From contig NZ_JARHTP010000008.1 of the NCBI RefSeq assembly GCF_029223485.1, forward strand, positions 413,375 through 477,374: 64,000 bases of DNA, given 5' to 3'. The notes under the pieces are model-generated. The model did no database searches. It had not been told where the DNA came from and saw only the letters and a program-made list of their open reading frames with translations. Source of the DNA: Streptomyces coacervatus (GTDB lineage: Bacteria; Actinomycetota; Actinomycetes; Streptomycetales; Streptomycetaceae). Shown here one piece after another: positions 17,592-25,572 of this stretch; within the stretch, counting starts at the first letter, position 1; every line of letters starts with the position of its first letter. The position numbers and the translations under genes were made by a program.

Positions 17592-18197
17592 TCACCGCGC
17601 CCACAGGCCGGTGCCGGGGCTTCTCGCCCCGGGTGCGGCGAGCAGGTCGATGATGGTGCGCGCGAAGAGGTGGCAGTGCTCGCCGGTGCGGGCGGTGACG
17701 AGGTCGTCGTCGACGACGACGTCCTGGTCGACGTAGGAGCCGCCCATGTTGCGCAGATCGCCCAGCAGGTTGTTGTGCACCACGGCCCGCCGGCCGCGGA
17801 CCAGGCCGGCGACCGGGGCCGCGAGCCACATGCCGTGGCAGATGATGCCTTTGAGGATCGCCGGGTCGGCGAACGCGCGACGCAGGAACCGTGCGGCGGG
17901 CGGGAGTTGGGCCGGGTCCTCGGTGTAGCGCAGCCGGTCGGCGACCATGCCGGACGGGACGATGACCGCGCTGAACTCCTTCAGCGCGAACTCGTCGACG
18001 TCCTCGAAGGATTCGGTGACCGTGAAGGGCATCCGGTGCTCGTGCCCCCGGAAGGTCATCTCCTTCTCGCCCCACAGCCGGGACAGGAAGTGGACCTCGG
18101 CGCCCTCCTCCGGGAAGCGGTGCAGGTAGTAGAGGATCTCGGGTTCGTAGAAGTCGCTCTCCATCAGTACGGCGATCTTGTGACCCGTCAGTCGCAC
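17592..18197 (-). CDS. DJ-1/PfpI family protein (PfpI-like)
   Basis: A 201-residue class I glutamine-amidotransferase-fold protein with the nucleophile elbow IICHGMWLAA and an early acidic residue (ESDFYEPE), as in PfpI/YhbO-type proteins. It starts at GTG 18197, 2 bases after the stop of the ThDP enzyme upstream, so it is coupled to it. Members act as glyoxalase III/deglycase-like hydrolases, peptidases or isocyanide hydratases. Which applies here is not shown. Pairing with a ThDP carboligase/decarboxylase, which makes or uses aldehydes and alpha-ketoacids, suggests an aldehyde or ketoaldehyde substrate. The gene ends 55 bases from the convergent TPR regulator. Confidence 0.8.
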   Translation of the reverse strand: MRLTGHKIAVLMESDFYEPEILYYLHRFPEEGAEVHFLSRLWGEKEMTFRGHEHRMPFTVTESFEDVDEFALKEFSAVIVPSGMVADRLRYTEDPAQLPPAARFLRRAFADPAILKGIICHGMWLAAPVAGLVRGRRAVVHNNLLGDLRNMGGSYVDQDVVVDDDLVTARTGEHCHLFARTIIDLLAAPGARSPGTGLWAR

Positions 18198-18199
18198 CG

Positions 18200-19879
18200 T
18201 TACCGTCCCCTCCCCCGTTCGGTGACCAGGTCGATCAGGAACGGGCCGCGGTGCGACAGCGCCTCGGCGACGGCCGCCGCGACCTGGCCCGGTTTCTCCA
18301 CGCGCAGGGCGGGCACGCCCAGGGACCTCGACAGGGCGACGAAGTCGATGGCGGGCCGGGAGAGGTCGAAGATCCCCGGGTAGGTGTGCTCCGGGATCCC
18401 CTGCTCCCTCCAGTACTGGTCGATGTTGAGTTCCAGCAGCCGGTAGCTGCTGTTGTTGCAGACAACGAACTTGGCGCCGATGTCGTGCCGGGCCGCCGTC
18501 CACAGCGCCTGGAAGGTGTACATGCTGCCGCCGTCGCCGGTGAAGCCGACCACCGTGGCGTCGGGGTGGGCGAGTTGGGCGCCCAGTGCGCCGGGGATGC
18601 CGACGCCGAGGGAGCCGCCGCGGGTCTGGTGCCAGCGGCCGGGCTCGGCCGCCGGGAGGGGCCCGAAGAGGTCCGGGGAGGCGGTGAGGGACTCGTCGAA
18701 CAGGACGATGTCGTCCGGGAGTCGGGCCGCCAGCTCCTCGGCGAAGGCGATGTGCGGGAGTTCCTGGGCATCGGCGCGTTCGCGGGCGCCGCGGACGGCG
18801 GCCGCGCGGGCCTCGGCGCGTTCGGCGGCGCCTCGGCGCAGCCGGTCCTGTGCCGCCGTACGCTCGGCGTCGCTCATCCGGGCTTCGATCGCGTCGGCGA
18901 GCAGCGCGAGGGAACGCTTGGGGTCGGCCGCCAGGCCGAGGTCGACGGGGAAGTTCTTGGCGATGGCGTCGGTGTCCAGGTCGATGTGGACGACCGGGAC
19001 GCCGTCGCCGAAGACGCCTTCCAGGGCGGGGAAGACCTCGGGCAGCGCGTAGGTGCCGCACAGCAGGACGGCGTCCGCCGCGCCCGTGATGCGTCGGCTG
19101 CTCTCGCCGAACATATGGCCCAACTGGCCTGCGTACGCCGGGTGTTCGACGGACAGGTTGGCCTCGGCCCAGTCCGCGCCCCACACCTCGGCGCCCCACA
19201 CCGAGGCCAGCCGGCCCAACTCCTCCTGCGCGCCGGCGAAGTGGACCCCGTCACCCGCGATCACGATCGGCCTGCGTGCCCCGGCCAGCAGCCGGGCCGC
19301 ACGCTCCAGCGACTGCGGGTCTGGTGCGGAGGCGGTGTCGGGGTAGGACACCGGCACCGCCTCCTCGCTGGTGGGCCGGTCCATCACGTCGGCGGGGAGC
19401 ACGACGAGGACCGGCCCGTACGGCGGGGTGCCGGCCACCTTGAACGCGCGGCGCAGCACCCTGAGCGTGGAGTCGGGGTCGACGACCCGCGTCGCCCACT
19501 TGGTCACCGGCTCGGCCATGGCCACCAGGTCGGCGGCCATCTGCGCCTGCATGGCGTCGTAGCGCAGACCGGCCTCGCCGACCAGGACGACCAGCGGGGC
19601 GTGACCGCGCATGGCCTGGTAGAGCATGCCGATGCCGTTGCCGAGGCCCACCCCGGAGTGCAGCTGGACGACGGCCGGGCGGCGGGTGGCGCGGGCGTAG
19701 CCGTCCGCCATGCCGACAGCCACGGCCTCCTGGAGAGTCAGTACGTACTCGATCGCCGGGAAGTGGCGCAGCTCGTCCAGGAAGCCCTGCTCGACCGTGC
19801 CGGGGTTGCCGAACATGTACGGCACCCCCTCGACGGCGAGCTGTTCGAGGAACGCCGCCCGGGCCGGCCTGCTGTCCAT
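18200..19879 (-). CDS. ThDP-dependent decarboxylase/carboligase (benzoylformate decarboxylase-like), copy 1
   Basis: A 559-residue thiamin diphosphate enzyme with the usual Pyr, middle and PP domains. The cofactor-activating Glu is E51 in TLQEAVAVGMADGYA. The ThDP/Mg site is GDGGSMYTFQALWTAARHD ending in VCNNSSY. The early loop reads FGNPGT, where benzoylformate decarboxylase has a catalytic Ser in NPGS. The conserved His of QLHSG is kept. It probably decarboxylates an alpha-ketoacid or joins two aldehydes. It lies between two DJ-1/PfpI genes in a unit separated from the upstream genes by a terminator at 20935-20963. An acetolactate-synthase-like role is less likely because no regulatory subunit is present. 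Confidence 0.85.
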   Translation of the reverse strand: MDSRPARAAFLEQLAVEGVPYMFGNPGTVEQGFLDELRHFPAIEYVLTLQEAVAVGMADGYARATRRPAVVQLHSGVGLGNGIGMLYQAMRGHAPLVVLVGEAGLRYDAMQAQMAADLVAMAEPVTKWATRVVDPDSTLRVLRRAFKVAGTPPYGPVLVVLPADVMDRPTSEEAVPVSYPDTASAPDPQSLERAARLLAGARRPIVIAGDGVHFAGAQEELGRLASVWGAEVWGADWAEANLSVEHPAYAGQLGHMFGESSRRITGAADAVLLCGTYALPEVFPALEGVFGDGVPVVHIDLDTDAIAKNFPVDLGLAADPKRSLALLADAIEARMSDAERTAAQDRLRRGAAERAEARAAAVRGARERADAQELPHIAFAEELAARLPDDIVLFDESLTASPDLFGPLPAAEPGRWHQTRGGSLGVGIPGALGAQLAHPDATVVGFTGDGGSMYTFQALWTAARHDIGAKFVVCNNSSYRLLELNIDQYWREQGIPEHTYPGIFDLSRPAIDFVALSRSLGVPALRVEKPGQVAAAVAEALSHRGPFLIDLVTERGRGR

Positions 19880-19909
19880 GGTGATTCCGCCTCTCGTCCG
19901 GATCGGTGG

Positions 19910-20749
19910 CTACGCCTCGGCCCTGAAGCCCCACTGGCGCAGGCCGTGGTCGAGGACCTCGACGGTCTTCTGGCCGGTGAGGTAGGAGTCGGGGGTCGAA
20001 CGCCCGGTGATGAAGGGGTGGTCGACGATCACGGAGGTCGTCTTGCCGAAGTTGCCGTGGTAGGCGCCGCCGGGCGCGGTCGCGTCGCGCAGGATGTACT
20101 CCAGCGGGTACGGCGGCGGGCCCATGTTGAAGTCGGTGCCGACGAACCCGGTGCCGTCGAGGTAGTCGTACTCGATGCAGTGGCCGGTGACATGCTTGCC
20201 GCGGATGATGCTCTCCCGGTCCTCCTGGTCGCGGGCGAAGGCGAGGCAGGCCACGCCGTAGCATTCGGCGGCGATCGGGCGGTCCAGGTGGTGGAAGGCG
20301 AGGATCAGGTCGTGGACGCGCCAGTTGTTGGCGAGGTCGACGATCGGGCCGCTGCCGCCGACGATCAGGAGGGCGTCGTAGCGGTCGGCGATCTGGTCGC
20401 GGACCTTCTCCACGCGGCTGTTGTACGCCTCCCAGTCGCGCAGGAAGTACGGCTTCGACCGGTAGGGCCGGTCGGGCAGCCAGGAGGACAGGTCGAGGGG
20501 GTTGTCGAGGCGGTCGGAGGCCTCTACGGCCTTGACCTTCGCGGCCATCTCGGGGGTGGTGACGGAGCGGCCGAGCGGCGGGTCGACGTAGTCGGGGTCC
20601 ATGCTCGGAGGCAGCGCCACGGGCCGCTTGCCGGTCGGGGTGGCGAAAGTGAGGTGGTATCCCGCCTTGTCGAAGGTCTCCAGGGGGCCGATGAGTTCCT
20701 CGCCCCAGTAGCCGTACTCGGACAGGACGACGAGGATGCGCCTGCTCAT
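19910..20749 (-). CDS. DJ-1/PfpI family protein (larger, glyoxalase III/Hsp31-like)
   Basis: A 279-residue protein starting at ATG 20749 with AGAGGAA close upstream. It has the DJ-1 core with the conserved sequence YGYWGEELIGPLETFDKAGY at the N-terminus, a VGGSGPIVDL loop and the nucleophile elbow AAECYGVACLA. It is longer than PfpI and carries an insert with RDWEAYNSRVEKV. It probably acts on a reactive carbonyl or an amide. It is clearly different from the PfpI copy at 17592-18197. The two flank the same ThDP enzyme, so they may act before and after it. Confidence 0.78.
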   Translation of the reverse strand: MSRRILVVLSEYGYWGEELIGPLETFDKAGYHLTFATPTGKRPVALPPSMDPDYVDPPLGRSVTTPEMAAKVKAVEASDRLDNPLDLSSWLPDRPYRSKPYFLRDWEAYNSRVEKVRDQIADRYDALLIVGGSGPIVDLANNWRVHDLILAFHHLDRPIAAECYGVACLAFARDQEDRESIIRGKHVTGHCIEYDYLDGTGFVGTDFNMGPPPYPLEYILRDATAPGGAYHGNFGKTTSVIVDHPFITGRSTPDSYLTGQKTVEVLDHGLRQWGFRAEA

Positions 20750-20934
20750 GGGGTTCCTCTCGGTCGGCTGGGTCGGCATTCGGTTCGGTCACGCGAACTG
20801 CCGAACTCATGTCTAGTTTTTGGGCTTTGGCCAATACCAGAAGCGGCGGCCGCGGGTGCCGCACATCCCCAAGTGGCAGACCGCACTACGGCAAATCGGG
20901 CCGTGGCCGGGGCTGTTGTCCAATGCGCAACGAA

Positions 20935-20963
20935 CGACGCCCCCCGCCGGGCGGAGGGCGTCG
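20935..20963 (-). terminator. Hairpin terminator downstream of second ThDP enzyme
   Basis: CGACGCCC (20935-20942) pairs with GGGCGTCG (20956-20963), with a GC-rich loop that can extend the stem. It lies 35 bases after the stop of the ThDP gene at 20998. The 185 bases between it and the DJ-1 gene would hold the promoter of the downstream unit; no good -35/-10 pair was seen there. Confidence 0.7.
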
Positions 20964-20997
20964 ACAATCGGTGTCTGTGTCGGTGTCGGTCTGCGGG

Positions 20998-22659
20998 TCA
21001 GAGGCGGAACAGTCCCGGGTCGGCGACGACGACGTCGAGGAGGACCGGGCCGTCGGCGGTCAGCGCGCTGCGCAGGGACTCGCGCAGGCTCTCGGGTGTC
21101 TCGATGCGTTCGCCGCGCACGCCGAAGCCTCGGGCCAGCTGGGCCATGTCGACGTCGCTGAGGTCCCAGCCCTTCTGCCAGGACTTCTGGTCCTGGAGGT
21201 AGTACTTCAGGGACAGATAGCCGGAGTTGTCGGGGATGACGAAGGTGACCGGCAGGCGGTGCTGGGCCGCGGTCCACAGGGCGTGCAGGGTGTACTGGGC
21301 GGAGCCCTCGCCGACCACGACCACGGCACGCTTCTCGGGGTGCGCGAGGGCGTAGCCGACGGCTCCGGCGAAGGGGAAGCCGAGGGCGCCGCTGGCCGTG
21401 GCGAAGTAGCCGTTGTCCGCGCCGAGCGGGATCTGCTCGTGGAAGTCCGCGCGGGCGATGGGCAGTTCCTCGAACAGCTGGGCGTCGTCGGGGAGTTCCT
21501 GGGAGAGGACGTGGAAGAGGTACGCCTGGGTGAGCGGCGTCGAGGGCTCGGGGACCGCCACCGGCTCGCGCACCGGGGCGAGTTCGACGGGCTCGCGCTC
21601 CTCCACCAGCGGCACCAGGCCCTTGACGACCGCGCCGGGCGGGGCGACGAAGCTCTGGTTCGCAAGGGTCGCCGCGGCAGCCTGGGGGTTGTCGGTGACG
21701 TGCAGGAACCGTACGTCCGGGGTGAGTTGGGGCCTGGGCGTCCTGTCCAGGTCCGCGGGCGCGGTCGAGAACAGGTCCCAGGCCGTGAACAGCGTGAACG
21801 CCGGGCCGCCGAGGACCACGACCACGTCGTGCTGCGCTGCAAGACGTTCGTTGACCAGTTCGGGGATCGGCGGCAGGACGCCGGCGAACAGCGGGTGGTT
21901 CTCCGGGAACGCGCCGCGGTTCCACACGGGGGCGCCCCACACGCGCGCGTTCAGCTTCTCCGCCAGCGCGACCAGGGCGCCGCGCGCGCCCTGCGCGTCC
22001 ACCGGGCCGCCGGCCACCAGACCGGGCCGCTCGGCGCCGTTGAGGGCCTCCGCGATGCGGGCGAGGACCGCCGGGTCCGGTACGACTGCGCTCTCCACCT
22101 CGGCGATCCGCACCGGCTCCGGGTCGGCCGGGCGGACCCAGTCGTCCTCGGGGACGGCCACGAACACCGGGCCCTGCGGGGCCTGTTTGGCGATCTGGTA
22201 GGCCTGGGCGATGAGCGCGGGCACATCCTGCGGACGGCCCGGTTCCCCTGCCCACTTGATGTACGGCTTCGGCAGCTGGGTGGCGTCCTTGGCGACCAGG
22301 AACGGGTCGCCGAGCAGCATTTTGCGGGCCTGCTGCCCGCCGAGGATCACCATCGGCGTGTTCGCCGCGGCCGCCGTGTAGACGCTGCCCATGGCGTTGC
22401 CGAGGCCCGCTGCGCCGTTGATGAGGACGAGGGCGGGTTCGCCGGTGCCCTGGGCGTAGCCGTCGGCCATGCCGACGACGGCGGCCTCCTGCAGGCCCAT
22501 GACGAAGCGGAACTCGTCCTCGGGCCAGTACTCGAACAGCTTCATCTCGGTGTGGCTGGGGTTGCTGAAGACGGTGGTCAGGCCTAACGCGCGCAGGACG
22601 TCCAGCGTCGCGTCCCGCACGGTGCGGGCGGCGGGTGCCTCGTCGTTGGTGACGGTCAT
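20998..22659 (-). CDS. ThDP-dependent enzyme (benzoylformate decarboxylase-like), copy 2
   Basis: A 553-residue ThDP enzyme starting at ATG 22659 with CAGGAG 10 bases upstream. Similarity to benzoylformate decarboxylase is strong in LQEAAVVGMADGYAQG (Glu58), ILGGQQARKMLLG, LPKPYIKWAGEP and APQGPVFVAVPEDDW. Key residues differ: the loop is NPSHTE rather than NPGSNE, the catalytic-His position reads INGAAG rather than LHSAAG, and the ThDP/Mg motif begins GEG and ends DN instead of GDG...NN. It therefore probably does not perform standard benzoylformate decarboxylation. It forms a unit with the flavin oxidase just upstream (5-base gap) and ends before a terminator. Confidence 0.82.
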   Translation of the reverse strand: MTVTNDEAPAARTVRDATLDVLRALGLTTVFSNPSHTEMKLFEYWPEDEFRFVMGLQEAAVVGMADGYAQGTGEPALVLINGAAGLGNAMGSVYTAAAANTPMVILGGQQARKMLLGDPFLVAKDATQLPKPYIKWAGEPGRPQDVPALIAQAYQIAKQAPQGPVFVAVPEDDWVRPADPEPVRIAEVESAVVPDPAVLARIAEALNGAERPGLVAGGPVDAQGARGALVALAEKLNARVWGAPVWNRGAFPENHPLFAGVLPPIPELVNERLAAQHDVVVVLGGPAFTLFTAWDLFSTAPADLDRTPRPQLTPDVRFLHVTDNPQAAAATLANQSFVAPPGAVVKGLVPLVEEREPVELAPVREPVAVPEPSTPLTQAYLFHVLSQELPDDAQLFEELPIARADFHEQIPLGADNGYFATASGALGFPFAGAVGYALAHPEKRAVVVVGEGSAQYTLHALWTAAQHRLPVTFVIPDNSGYLSLKYYLQDQKSWQKGWDLSDVDMAQLARGFGVRGERIETPESLRESLRSALTADGPVLLDVVVADPGLFRL

Positions 22660-22664
22660 GGTGA

Positions 22665-24053
22665 TCAGGCTCCTGAGTTGGTATCGGTCGGTTCGAGCGC
22701 CGCCACCGCGCTGAAGAGGTGGTCCGGGTCGTAGCGTTCCTTGGTCTTCAGCAGCCGTGCGGCCCCCGGGCCGAACGCCGCCGCGGCGCGCCGGCTCTCG
22801 TCGGGGCCGAGCAGATTGGGGTAGCCGCCGGGCAGCGCGTGCCCGGCGAACGCGGTGGACACCTCGCGCGCCCAGCGCCGGTGCGGTGCCGCCTGTTCGG
22901 CGCCGTCCCAGGCCGCGCCGATCTCGACGAGCAGATGGTCCCGGCGCAGCGCGAAGGCGGTGTCCCCGGGCGGTACGCGACTGGCGGCGCCGTGGAAGTG
23001 GTGGACGTACATGCCGGAGTACGGCGAGGTCGCGGTGGACGCCGCTTCGACGAGCAAGTCGATTGCGCCGTCGGTGAGTTCGGGCAGCCACCGGGTGCCG
23101 ACCTCGTTGTGCCGGCCGTCGACGACGACCTGGTCGAACATGCCGAGGACGCCCGCGTACTCCTGCGGGCAGACCTGTCCGGCCAGGGGTGTGCCGAGGG
23201 CTTTGAAGCGGTCGATGACCGGGCGGCCCCGGGCGATGTCGCCGCACCACACCGGCAGGACGTAGATCAGGGGCTGCCCGTCGGGTCCGCCGAAGAAGCC
23301 GGTCATGACGGTCAGTTCGTCGGCCGCCGTGGCGGTCACCTCGCGGTAGCCGCGCAGGACGGAGGCCGCCTGGGCGAGGGGGTAGAGGATCATGCCGGCG
23401 AGGACGGTGCCGATGGGGTGCAGGCGGACGTGCAGTTCGGTGACGACGCCGAAGTTGCCGCCTCCGCCGCGCAGCGCCCAGAACAGGTCGGGGTTGTCGT
23501 CGGCGCTCGCGACGACGGGGCGGCCGTCGGCGAGCACCACCCGGGCGGCGAGGAGGTTGTCCAGGGCGAGGCCGCACCGGCCTGCAAGGAGTCCGTAGCC
23601 GCCGCCGAGGGCGAGGCCGGCGAAGCCGACCGCCTTGACGGTGCCGGTGACGGGCGCGAGCCCGAGGGCGCGGGTCGCCTCGACTAGGTCACCGGCCCGG
23701 GCACCTCCCTGTACGACGGCGGTGCGGGAGGCCCGGTCGACGGTGACCCGGCGCAGCGCGGAGAGGTCGATGACCAGTCCGCCGTCCACGGTCGCCCGGC
23801 CCGCCCAGTCGTGGCCGCCGCCACGGACGGCCAGCGGCATCCGGTGGGTGCGGGCGATGCGGACCGCCCAGGTCACGTCGGTCTCGTCGGCGGGCCGGAC
23901 GATGACCGCGGGGCGTGCGTCGACCGTGCCGTTCCACAGGCGCCGCGCTGCCTCGTACGCCGAGTCGCCGGGCGCGAGCACATGCCCCCGCAGCGTGGTG
24001 CGCAGTGCGCGTACGGCGGCCGCCGACGCGGGAGTGGTCGTTGAGGGTGCCAT
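22665..24053 (-). CDS. FAD-linked oxidase, berberine-bridge-enzyme-like
   Basis: A 462-residue PCMH-type flavoprotein (FAD-binding 4 plus BBE C-terminal domain). RGGGHDW carries His81, the usual 8-alpha-histidyl flavin attachment site. ALGGGYGLLAGRCGLALDNL follows. The C-terminal BBE segment is near YPNLLG and RLLKTKERYDPDHLFS. The second attachment Cys of bicovalent members is not in its usual place before GGGYG, so mono-covalent FAD is likely. These enzymes oxidise alcohols, hemiacetals or C-H bonds with O2. Start ATG 24053; its stop is 5 bases before the ThDP gene. A long hairpin at 24140-24186 separates it from the ABM gene upstream. Confidence 0.86.
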   Translation of the reverse strand: MAPSTTTPASAAAVRALRTTLRGHVLAPGDSAYEAARRLWNGTVDARPAVIVRPADETDVTWAVRIARTHRMPLAVRGGGHDWAGRATVDGGLVIDLSALRRVTVDRASRTAVVQGGARAGDLVEATRALGLAPVTGTVKAVGFAGLALGGGYGLLAGRCGLALDNLLAARVVLADGRPVVASADDNPDLFWALRGGGGNFGVVTELHVRLHPIGTVLAGMILYPLAQAASVLRGYREVTATAADELTVMTGFFGGPDGQPLIYVLPVWCGDIARGRPVIDRFKALGTPLAGQVCPQEYAGVLGMFDQVVVDGRHNEVGTRWLPELTDGAIDLLVEAASTATSPYSGMYVHHFHGAASRVPPGDTAFALRRDHLLVEIGAAWDGAEQAAPHRRWAREVSTAFAGHALPGGYPNLLGPDESRRAAAAFGPGAARLLKTKERYDPDHLFSAVAALEPTDTNSGA

Positions 24054-24139
24054 GGCTCCACCACTTCTCTTCAGGGGGTCCGGGGGCCCGCGGCGAAGCC
24101 GCTGATGTCACAGCCCCCGGGAAGACGCAGTACCAGGTG

Positions 24140-24186
24140 GGCCGGGCCGGTTCCGGATCCCTCACAGTCCGGAGGCCGGCCCGGCC
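24140..24186 (-). terminator. Long GC hairpin between ABM gene and flavin oxidase
   Basis: An 11-base perfect stem (24140-24150 with 24176-24186) encloses a second inner stem CCGGA/TCCGG (24153-24157 with 24168-24172). It lies 39 bases after the stop of the ABM-domain gene. It probably terminates or attenuates the long upstream transcript. Confidence 0.65.
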
Positions 24187-24224
24187 GGGGAGAAAGCTCG
24201 GGGAGAAGGCCCGGGGAGAAGGCC

Positions 24225-24521
24225 TCAGCTCTCGATCAGCTCGTACCGGCCCGGCTGTACGGTCTCCAGGTCGACGGCGGCGAGGAAGGCCTGGGTCTCG
24301 GGGGCGGAGAAGAAGGCCGCGATGGTGGCCTCGGCGTCCTCGGGGGACGCCCAGTGGACGGTCACGAGGTATTCGCCGTCCGCGCTCCGGGCGGTCCACC
24401 GGGCGAGGAAGCCGGCCCGGACCTGCATGTACTCCTTCTCCATCGTGCCGTTCAGCTGCTGGAACTCGGCGTCGGCGACGGCCTCGCGCAGCTTGAACCG
24501 GATGGTCTCCACAGTGGTCAT
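24225..24521 (-). CDS. Antibiotic-biosynthesis-monooxygenase (ABM) domain protein
   Basis: A 98-residue dimeric alpha+beta barrel protein. It begins MTTVETIRFKLREA and has the central WTARSADGEYLVTVHWASPE and a hydrophobic helix (ATIAAFFSAPETQAFLA), as in the ABM/YgiN family. Members include cofactor-free oxygenases, heme-degrading enzymes and proteins of unknown role. Start ATG 24521 overlaps the stop of the reductase gene as ATGA, with GGTGGAG upstream. In this operon it stands beside EthD and muconolactone-isomerase-like proteins of the same fold, which suggests several isomerisation or oxygenation steps on an aromatic or polyketide-like ring. Confidence 0.75.
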   Translation of the reverse strand: MTTVETIRFKLREAVADAEFQQLNGTMEKEYMQVRAGFLARWTARSADGEYLVTVHWASPEDAEATIAAFFSAPETQAFLAAVDLETVQPGRYELIES

Positions 24522-25150
24522 GTGCTCCACCTCTCTTGGGCGAGACGTGAGTCGAGGGGGCGGTTGAAGACGGGGGTGCCGGGCTGCTGCCGGCGGCCTC
24601 CCCCGGCGAGGGAGCCCGTCGGCAGGGGTGCGAAGCCGAGTTCGTCGAGGAGTTCGGTGACGAGCCGGTTGGCCTCGGGGGCGTCGCCCGCGACGAACAG
24701 AGCGGTCCGTTGCTCGCGGGGCGCGCCGGGCCCAGCGAGGTCGAGCAGGTATTTGTAGTTGAGGGTGTTGACCGCCTTGACCACTCGGGCGCCCGGGAGG
24801 TGGGCCGCGATCAGCTCGGACGACGTGATGCGGTCCGACTCCAGGTCGGGGAAGGTGCCGTCCCGGCCGGGCGTGTAGTTGGTGGTGTCGACGACGACCT
24901 TCCCGGCCAGCGCGTCGGCCGGGAGGCTCTCGTACGCGCCGAAGGGGATGGCCACCACGACGAGCGGGTCGCCGAAGGCGATCGCCCCCTCGACGGTGGC
25001 CGCCCGGGCTCGTCCGCCGAGTTCGGCGACCAGCCCGGCGAGCGAGCCGGGGCCGCGCCGGTTGGCGACGGCGACCTCGTGTCCGGCGACGGTGAGCAGC
25101 CGGGCAAGGGTGGAGCCGATCTCGCCGCTGCCCAGGATGCCGATCCTCAT
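24518..25150 (-). CDS. F420/NADP oxidoreductase-like Rossmann protein
   Basis: A 210-residue protein starting MRIGILGSGEIGSTLARLL, with a GxGxxG dinucleotide site, then VANRRGPGSLAGL and VDTTNYTPGRDG. This is the pattern of the NADPH-F420 reductase/NADP-binding domain family. It may supply reduced F420 to the divergent LLM oxidoreductase at 30172, or be an NADPH reductase in its own right. Start ATG 25150; its stop overlaps the ABM gene. Confidence 0.75.
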   Translation of the reverse strand: MRIGILGSGEIGSTLARLLTVAGHEVAVANRRGPGSLAGLVAELGGRARAATVEGAIAFGDPLVVVAIPFGAYESLPADALAGKVVVDTTNYTPGRDGTFPDLESDRITSSELIAAHLPGARVVKAVNTLNYKYLLDLAGPGAPREQRTALFVAGDAPEANRLVTELLDELGFAPLPTGSLAGGGRRQQPGTPVFNRPLDSRLAQERWST

Positions 25151-25163
25151 GTGACGCGTCCTC

Positions 25164-25562
25164 TCAGCTGCCCGGGCGGTTGTAGGCGTACGACTCGTTG
25201 GTGTCGGCCTCGTCGGGGACGAACTCGGTGACGACGTCCTTGGCGGCATGGATGTTGACCATGCGGGCCCGGCCGGGGCCGAGGTTGGCGAACTTGTGCG
25301 GCACTCCGGCCGGTACGACGCAGATCTCCTCCGGCGTCGCGTCGATCGTGTCCCCGGCTGCCTCCAGCCGCACCGTGCCCTCGACGATCACGAAGATCTC
25401 TTCGTAGGGGTGGGTGTGGCGCGGGGGCCCGGCGTCGGTGGCGACGTCGACGATGAACGCCGAGACGCCGATGCCGGGATGGTCGCTCGCGTTGAGGATG
25501 TGGGCGGCCACCTCGCCGTTGATCTGCACGGTGGGCAGGCTGTTCTTAGCGATGATCTGCAT
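25164..25562 (-). CDS. Cupin-domain protein
   Basis: A 132-residue single-domain cupin. The metal-binding motif 1 is seen as PRHTHPYEEIFVIVEG (His, His, Glu) and motif 2 as VPAGVPHKFANLG (His). Such proteins are small dioxygenases, isomerases or ligand-binding sensors. It lies between the MFS exporter and the reductase with 10-13-base gaps, so it is part of the same transcript. Substrate unknown. Confidence 0.8.
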   Translation of the reverse strand: MQIIAKNSLPTVQINGEVAAHILNASDHPGIGVSAFIVDVATDAGPPRHTHPYEEIFVIVEGTVRLEAAGDTIDATPEEICVVPAGVPHKFANLGPGRARMVNIHAAKDVVTEFVPDEADTNESYAYNRPGS

Positions 25563-25572
25563 GGGTCGGTCC

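Noticed and set aside
18251..21202. Plus-strand open frame of about 980 codons opposite the ThDP/DJ-1 genes
   Set aside because: The minus-strand genes have clear catalytic motifs; the plus frame is compositionally biased and has no start context.
22665..24053. Bicovalent FAD attachment in the BBE-like oxidase
   Set aside because: The His is present but the second Cys is not at its usual place before GGGYG; the Cys after it is in a different segment.
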